Positions 59,617-64,000 of a stretch of DNA of 64,000 bases are shown piece after piece (the stretch's first letter is position 1; every line of letters starts with the position of its first letter). Where the stretch lies: positions 186,001 to 250,000 of the forward strand of contig JAIOPC010000002.1 in NCBI GenBank assembly GCA_021414085.1, read 5' to 3'. The stretch is from Actinomycetes bacterium. GTDB taxonomy: Bacteria; Actinomycetota; Acidimicrobiia; Acidimicrobiales; Ilumatobacteraceae. The position numbers and the translations under genes were made by a program. Under the pieces are notes generated by a model. That model had not been told where the DNA came from and did not search any database. It saw nothing but the letters and a program-made list of their open reading frames with translations.

Positions 59617-60189
59617 GCACGCCACCACCCTGTGTGGGTTGGACCCTCGACCTCAAAAAACCTGTCAAGTGATTTCTCAAAATCCAATAAGACCTGGTCA
59701 GAGGCTGTTTTGGGTGCTTGAGGCCTGTCAAGAGTCCTTGTCAGGAATCGCGATTCGCGCATCGTCTCGCAGAAGGGTGGGTGTAGAGCATCCTTCGTGG
59801 ACGCCACTAGCCGCGATGAGAGACGGAGCGATGAACTCCCCATCGCGCGGCTTGTTGATGATAGGACCCCGTCCTCACCGTCGAGCGAGACTCAGACCGA
59901 TGGCGTAGCGAGTGAAGTACGGAACGGCTCTTCGCGCACGCCAGTACCGACCTTGCGGCTCAAAGCGTCGTCGGGTGATTCTCACCAACGACTGATTGAA
60001 CAGGGTCGCCTTGACGCACGATCACTGCGTCAAGTCGCTGGCTTGGATTCCCCTTCAACTGACTTGTTGGTTCTTGCTCGTCTCGACAGGCTCATCAGTG
60101 GCCCATCCGCTCGGGAGCGAACCGTGTGAGAACGAGAAGGCCGGGGCACTGCGTTAACAGTCCCCGGCCTGGTCGTCACGGAGTGACCC
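59617..60189. other. Intergenic region after the integrase
   Basis: No convincing gene. Open frames such as 59797-60129 (+) lack a Shine-Dalgarno and family features; they could be real only if small and novel. A stem-loop lies near the end (60138-60170). Confidence 0.5.
60138..60170. repeat. Inverted repeat upstream of the replication-protein gene
   Basis: AGGCCGGGG (60138-60146) pairs with CCCCGGCCT (60162-60170), with a 3-bp inner stem (CTG/CAG). No T-run follows. Placed 19 bases before the ATG of the replication protein, it could be an attenuator, terminator or replication-origin hairpin. Confidence 0.55.
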
Positions 60190-61428
60190 ATGACCGACAG
60201 AGGCCAGAGTAACCCACCTCGACAATCCTGCGCTGCCGTAACGCGCGCGCCAGACGTAAGCCAACCGCGTCGCGACTTCGTCGAGGTGGCTGACACAGCC
60301 GGGCCGGACGTAGCGGTTGTTGACCCGCAGTCGCAGCCCTACCCCGGCGTAACTCGCGGGACTAGCAGGTCTTGGAATGCATCAAACATTGATGATCACC
60401 TTTCGTGTCCGGCCACCTCGTCCCTCGTTGGCATTGACACGATTCGGGTGCGTGGCGCAGTGAGTGGGGTCGCACCTCGTGACGTGTGGGGAAGCGCTCA
60501 CGACATTCATCGCGGGTGGAGGGCGGGAACGGCATACACGGTCTACCTGCATGACGATGTCCACCTAAAGGTTCAGTTCGGGCAAGGTGAGGCTGCTCAT
60601 CTCGCAACGGCATCGTTCGAGTTCTGTGTCCCGCGGGTGGCGAACGGCGACAACCTCCACCCCGTTGACCTACCGACCGCGCTATCGCAGGTCGAGGCGA
60701 TGTATCAACGTGCGAGGCGATACGTGAACTGGAGCGTTCCTTCATCGCACCTCGATGTAATGCGACTCGACCTCGCGCTTAACTGCTTGTCTCCTTCTCC
60801 AACGATCACCTCGACTTGGATCGAGGCGATCTCGCGACTGAGAGGGCCATACCACCCAAAGGTCGAGCGGTACTCCAACGTTGATGGCTACACGAGTCTC
60901 CGTCGAGGTTCACCGAAACGTTGGTTCCTCACCGCTTACGACAAGGCCGAGGAACTGCTTAGCAAGGCAAACAGCACCAATGACCCGATCAGACGACAGA
61001 CCTTCCTCGACTTAAGCATCGCTGCCACTGGGGTACTCAGGCTGGAACTACAGCTTCGGCGACCTGTTCTCGTCGATAGGGGCATCAGGACTCTTACGGA
61101 CCTCACCCCATCGATACTGCAGCAGTTCCATCGCCGCTACGTTGAACAGATGCAGTTCCATCGCGAAGTCGGCGGCATGACCAAAGTGAAATCCATCGCC
61201 GACACCGTTGACGCCACAGAACGGCTTCCGCTTGCGACGTTGATTGGCAGCCTCTGGCTCGAAGCGCAAGGCGTCAGTGTCGAACCAGACCCACGCACGA
61301 AGCTCAAGTACCGACGGATGGCAGAGCAGTACGACCTCTCCGTCGCAGACTTCGTGAACTTCGCCACGACGCAAACCATCCGCCTCGATTACGACAACGC
61401 AAGGCTGATCGTTCGAGACGCGACCTAA
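60190..61428 (+). CDS. Phage/plasmid replication-initiation-like protein
   Basis: The 412-residue protein has a disordered N-terminus (about 1-75), then SSLVGIDTIRVRG and SHLDVMRLDLALNCLSPSPT, WFLTAYDKAEELLSKANSTN and LRLELQLRRPVLVDRGIRTL. The pattern of D-x-x-R-L-D-L-A-x-N, A-Y-D-K and L-R-L-E-L resembles rolling-circle initiators of the Phage_CRI / gene II type. GGAG lies about 6 bases upstream of ATG 60190. The catalytic Tyr cannot be located with confidence. The family call is moderate. Confidence 0.55.
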   Translation: MTDRGQSNPPRQSCAAVTRAPDVSQPRRDFVEVADTAGPDVAVVDPQSQPYPGVTRGTSRSWNASNIDDHLSCPATSSLVGIDTIRVRGAVSGVAPRDVWGSAHDIHRGWRAGTAYTVYLHDDVHLKVQFGQGEAAHLATASFEFCVPRVANGDNLHPVDLPTALSQVEAMYQRARRYVNWSVPSSHLDVMRLDLALNCLSPSPTITSTWIEAISRLRGPYHPKVERYSNVDGYTSLRRGSPKRWFLTAYDKAEELLSKANSTNDPIRRQTFLDLSIAATGVLRLELQLRRPVLVDRGIRTLTDLTPSILQQFHRRYVEQMQFHREVGGMTKVKSIADTVDATERLPLATLIGSLWLEAQGVSVEPDPRTKLKYRRMAEQYDLSVADFVNFATTQTIRLDYDNARLIVRDAT

Positions 61429-61704
61429 CGCTGGCAATCGCGCATGCAACAAGATGGATTCATCTTTGGTTTCCGTTCCGATTGCTATCGCGACCTCACG
61501 CCGTAATCTCGTTTCCCAAATCGATGCAGTCGGGTGGCTCGCAGTGTTACGCGCCGTTCTAATCGCCCGCAGAGGCCCGATCCTGAGCTTCTAGCAACCG
61601 CGTCCGCACAACGAGCACAACCCGTCGGCGTGAGGCACACCGAGCCGTAGACGGTTGACAGAATTCAAGATGAATCCATGTTGGATCGATGCGTGGCTGC
61701 CTTG
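61429..61704. other. Non-coding gap between the replication gene and the 61705 gene
   Basis: About 275 bases without a supported gene; some AT-rich stretches. No repeat or hairpin stood out. Confidence 0.4.
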
Positions 61705-62118
61705 TCATGGGCGTGTCGCGTTCACGTCGGTCCATTTGCGACCTACCGAAGGTCGGCCACGATCATCAGCCACGTATCCCGCTGACTCCATAAGCTGCTC
61801 GGCTCGCCGCACCATCTCGGGTTCGCGGCGCAGTAGCGCAGGTTCGGCGTTGGCGTGTCGAGTAAACGCAGTGAACCCGCCTCGGAAGTCTCGGGCACCA
61901 GCGAGCTTGAAGAAGACCCTGACGTAAGCATCGAACGTGTCCTCTCGTCCATGCTTGTAGCGACTTCGGTAGTGCTCGACCGACTGCGGCGTGTCGAGTG
62001 ATCGAGGAATACTTCCGCCACCGCCAACTCGCCGAACGACAGGCTCATGCTTTGCGTTGCAGATCGTGCAAGTCCCCAGAAGTAGACCGTGGATGCAATC
62101 TGCATCTGGATCGCCCAT
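61705..62118 (-). CDS. Small zinc-knuckle-like protein of the element
   Basis: The 137-residue protein opens with DCIHGLLLGTCTICNAKHEP, a Cys/His motif (C-x-HG-x(6)-C-x2-C) seen at the start of several small restriction- and phage-associated proteins. The rest is helical and charged (DTFDAYVRVFFKLAGARDFR; RREPEMVRRAEQLMESAGYV). ATG 62118. The overlapping longer frame to 62363 is a shadow. It is divergent from the genes leading to the NotI-like endonuclease; a regulatory or accessory role is possible. Confidence 0.6.
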   Translation of the reverse strand: MGDPDADCIHGLLLGTCTICNAKHEPVVRRVGGGGSIPRSLDTPQSVEHYRSRYKHGREDTFDAYVRVFFKLAGARDFRGGFTAFTRHANAEPALLRREPEMVRRAEQLMESAGYVADDRGRPSVGRKWTDVNATRP

Positions 62119-62330
62119 GAGGCCATCATGCCAGCAAGCTGTTGGGCTACGCGCCAGATAGCGGTCTCCGAACCATCCTCGACCTCAGCGTTATGTGATG
62201 GGCAAGCGAGACGTGGCGAGCGCGACCTGACCGCAATTAGACCTGCGAACGCGGCACGACTTCGACGCGACGAAGGTGAGCACGCACAGCATCCTGATCG
62301 AATGAGACCCTCGTTCTCTGCTGTGGTGGT

Positions 62331-62360
62331 CTCCTGTGGTCTCCTGTGGTCTCCTGTGGT
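62331..62360. repeat. Three tandem 10-bp repeats CTCCTGTGGT in a divergent intergenic region
   Basis: Exact copies at 62331, 62341 and 62351, preceded by a partial copy (62321-62330) and followed by CACC. They lie between the divergent genes at 62118 and 62383, where an operator or iteron set would be expected. Confidence 0.75.
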
Positions 62361-62382
62361 CACCTTGTAGAAGTTCGCGCGG

Positions 62383-62679
62383 ATGAGTCAAGACCTCTTG
62401 CCAATCCATACCCACGAATACCGCCAACCTTGCAGACGCGCCACAGTGACCTGTGGTCCCGAAGAAAAATCGACGTTTGGTGTGGTGTGTTTTCTCACCC
62501 GCGACGAGCATCGACGCGATGGCCTGGAGGTCGCATTACGAAGAAAGCAGCATGACCTATACCTACGGATGCTCGACTGCCCGCTGAGCGAACTGTCGGA
62601 CTTGGGATGGGAGCGGTACCGGCTCGCCGAAATTGAGTGGTTTCCTATTCCCCAGGGGCTTCGTCTGCCAGTCCAATGA
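62383..62679 (+). CDS. Small protein of unknown function, upstream of the endonuclease
   Basis: The 98-residue open frame has a mixed composition (VVCFLTRDEHRRDGLEVALR; LGWERYRLAEIEWFPIPQGL). No family recognised and the ribosome site is weak, so this is a low-confidence gene. A possible next frame starts at 62676 in ATGA overlap but conflicts with the endonuclease gene. Confidence 0.35.
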   Translation: MSQDLLPIHTHEYRQPCRRATVTCGPEEKSTFGVVCFLTRDEHRRDGLEVALRRKQHDLYLRMLDCPLSELSDLGWERYRLAEIEWFPIPQGLRLPVQ

Positions 62680-62922
62680 GTATGTACCCCCACGATCCTC
62701 TTGGATACTCGCTGATTGCGAACTCCGCGCAAGCCGCACACAGTGGCCAGCCTCCCAGCATGCCGTCGGCGGGAACGCCCCTACACAAGTCGCATCGCAT
62801 ATTGACTAGACGAAACAATCGTCGAACTATGACGCCGAGGCGCAGGTCTATGGTGCACCTTGTGTCGGTGCTCCCGCGGACGGTCAGCGCAGCGCTCGAC
62901 CAGGCCGGAGTAATGTGCCGCG

Positions 62923-63849
62923 ATGGCGACGCGGGGCAGCTATGGCATAGCCGAGTGGTACGGGCGAGACATCACGCTCATGTCGGTGGAGGAGCGCAAA
63001 GCAGTTGCAATCGAAGCAGTTTCCCATCACAGCCGTGAGAAGTCGAAACGCATCTGTCCGTTCGCGCTGAAGGAAACCCTTTGCTCGAAGAAGGGTGGTG
63101 TGTGCTCGATCCGCCCCTACACAGCGGAGAAAGGTGAGGTCGAGGCGCAGTTGCCTATCGTCACGGTCTGTCCGATGCGTTTCCTGGAGAACGCCGACCT
63201 GTTGCGATGGGTCGCGAAAACCATGCTGGGCACCTCTGATGACGTGGTCGCTGTGAAGGAAACGCCGTTCCTCAAACGGGCTGGGGCAAGCGTGGGCGAC
63301 GAGGAGAGCGCGAAAGCCGGTCGAATCGATTGGCTTCTTGTGGACACGGCATCGACGCCGCGTCGTATGGCCGCATTGGAAACGCAGAGTCTGTACTTCT
63401 CAGGCGGCAACATGCGACACGACTTCGACATGTATCTCACGTCTGATGTGCTCTTCAAACCTCCGAAGGCCCGTCGGCCCGACTATCGCTCTGGTGGCCC
63501 CAAGCGGTTGTCGCCGCAACTCGCGGTCAAAGTCCCGCTCCTGCGCGCGTGGGGAATCAAGATGGCTGTGATGGTCGATGACTTCTTCTTCAACGAAATG
63601 GCGACGATGCCTGAGATCACTGGAACGAATGACGCGGACAAGCTGCTGACCGCGGAGATCGTGTGGTTCGTCGCGAAGTACGAGGGGGCACACCTAGTGC
63701 CTAGCCGAGTCGCCTATTCGAGGCTCGATGACTCGGTGATTGCGTTGAACGCTGCGGTTCCGATGTCGGCCACGGACTTTGCTGCGAAGCTGGACATGGA
63801 TATTGCCGCGCCCGGTAACCAAGGCAAGAAGGTGTTCAATCTTTCGTGA
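62923..63849 (+). CDS. NotI-like type II restriction endonuclease
   Basis: The 308-residue protein opens GSYGIAEWYGRDITLMSVEE. Four Cys (45, 54, 61 in RICPFALKETLCSKKGGVCS; 83 in VTVCPMRF) fit the Cys4 iron site known from NotI. A PD-(D/E)xK-type active site follows: D136 (GRIDWLLVD) and E153-x-Q155 (MAALETQSLYFSGG). RRPDYRSGGPKRLSPQLAVK and KMAVMVDDFFF are further family-like segments. It probably cuts a GC-rich 8-base-type site; the specificity cannot be read. It overlaps the convergent methylase gene by 14 bases. Confidence 0.75.
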   Translation: MATRGSYGIAEWYGRDITLMSVEERKAVAIEAVSHHSREKSKRICPFALKETLCSKKGGVCSIRPYTAEKGEVEAQLPIVTVCPMRFLENADLLRWVAKTMLGTSDDVVAVKETPFLKRAGASVGDEESAKAGRIDWLLVDTASTPRRMAALETQSLYFSGGNMRHDFDMYLTSDVLFKPPKARRPDYRSGGPKRLSPQLAVKVPLLRAWGIKMAVMVDDFFFNEMATMPEITGTNDADKLLTAEIVWFVAKYEGAHLVPSRVAYSRLDDSVIALNAAVPMSATDFAAKLDMDIAAPGNQGKKVFNLS

Positions 63850-64000
63850 GAATGAGTTCACGATGAACTTCGTGATGCGTTGATTTCATCGGAACGGTGG
63901 AGATTGCAAACCGATGCTTGGCCGCCAGCTTCCTGACCTCGGGACTGTCGTCGTAAGTCATCATGACCGGACCCGCGCACTTCGCCGCAGCGGCAAACAG
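63836..64000 (-). CDS. DNA adenine methylase (D12 class), C-terminal end
   Basis: The last 54 codons of a minus-strand gene enter the window. They read GPVMMTYDDSPEVRKLAAKH then RFAISTVPMKSTHHEVHREL and ILTKD. D12-class N6-adenine methylases end in this manner (TYDD.PEV, then MK.THH, then REL.IT.D). It converges on the endonuclease and would be its protective partner, so a restriction-modification pair is likely. The rest of the gene and the catalytic DPPY motif lie outside. Confidence 0.6.
   Translation of the reverse strand: MFAAAAKCAGPVMMTYDDSPEVRKLAAKHRFAISTVPMKSTHHEVHRELILTKD

Larger units (their letters stand above)
58141..64000. mobile_element. Integrative element inserted in tadA (left part)
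   Basis: Starts at the tadA break and runs off the window. Contents: large serine integrase, replication-type protein, small genes, a NotI-like endonuclease and the tail of a probable adenine methylase. No tail, capsid or conjugation genes are visible so far, so prophage, phage-plasmid or integrative plasmid are all possible. Confidence 0.8.

Noticed and set aside
61743-62363. 206-codon minus-strand frame overlapping the zinc-knuckle-like gene
   Set aside because: Ser/Arg-rich shadow; the alternative frame 61705-62118 has a recognisable C-HG-C-C motif.
62637-63038. Plus-strand frame between the small gene and the endonuclease
   Set aside because: Overlaps the endonuclease start by over 100 bases and becomes basic low-information sequence.
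1-64000. CRISPR array, rRNA genes or insertion sequences
   Set aside because: I saw no regularly spaced direct repeats of CRISPR length, no rRNA segments and no transposase genes or terminal inverted repeats.

Overview
The window is a stretch of high-GC chromosome that looks actinobacterial (Actinomycetota). A member of the Acidimicrobiia is my best guess, by inference only. The reasons are dense GTGA/ATGA/TGATG operon overlaps, GTG and TTG starts, a flagellar set with no L- or P-ring genes, a FliW/CsrA pair, a DUF3263 + LytR_C gene pair, and a Tad pilus locus that includes a LysM + BTAD membrane protein.

Layout. 1-400: end of a secreted crystallin-like protein. 551-3510: regulators (a LuxR-type protein lacking its phospho-acceptor, a canonical NarL-type regulator, and a sigma-70-like protein). 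3590-31498: an almost continuous flagellar cluster on the plus strand: fliC, fliD, fliS, a FliT-position gene, flgB, flgC, fliE, fliF-fliK, flgD, flgE, flbD, motA, motB, fliM-fliR, flhB, flhA, an FlhF-like gene without a GTPase domain, a degenerate GGDEF/HD-GYP protein, an FlgN-position gene, flgK, flgL, fliW, csrA. 31548-34536: an M15 peptidase, the FliA-type sigma factor and a degenerate EAL-CBS protein. 34653-39765: small housekeeping and unknown genes (MoaD-like, TOPRIM, glycerate kinase, LytR_C, DUF3263, uridine kinase). 39766-50133: a peptide-type ABC transporter with an oxidoreductase, a branched-chain-type binding protein, a kelch protein and an amidohydrolase. 50268: tRNA-Thr. 51617-58150: a minus-strand Tad (Flp pilus) locus.

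The Tad locus is broken. The tadA ATPase gene is cut inside its Walker A motif at about 58140, directly beside a large serine integrase. From there to the window end lies an integrative element with a phage/plasmid-type replication protein, a few small genes, a NotI-like restriction endonuclease and, at the edge, the C-terminus of what looks like a D12-class DNA adenine methylase.

How the parts work together. FliA, FliW and CsrA are encoded with their likely targets. I found several close matches to the FliA promoter (two octamers separated by exactly 11 bases). They lie upstream of flagellin, flbD-mot, the orphan LuxR-like gene, a membrane protein of unknown function and, more weakly, the EAL gene. 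The two at 517 and 34620 would give leaderless mRNAs. The flagellin leader carries two GGA motifs over the start region, as expected for CsrA control. Several cyclic-di-GMP-related or FlhF-like proteins have lost catalytic motifs, which suggests they act as binding or structural proteins.
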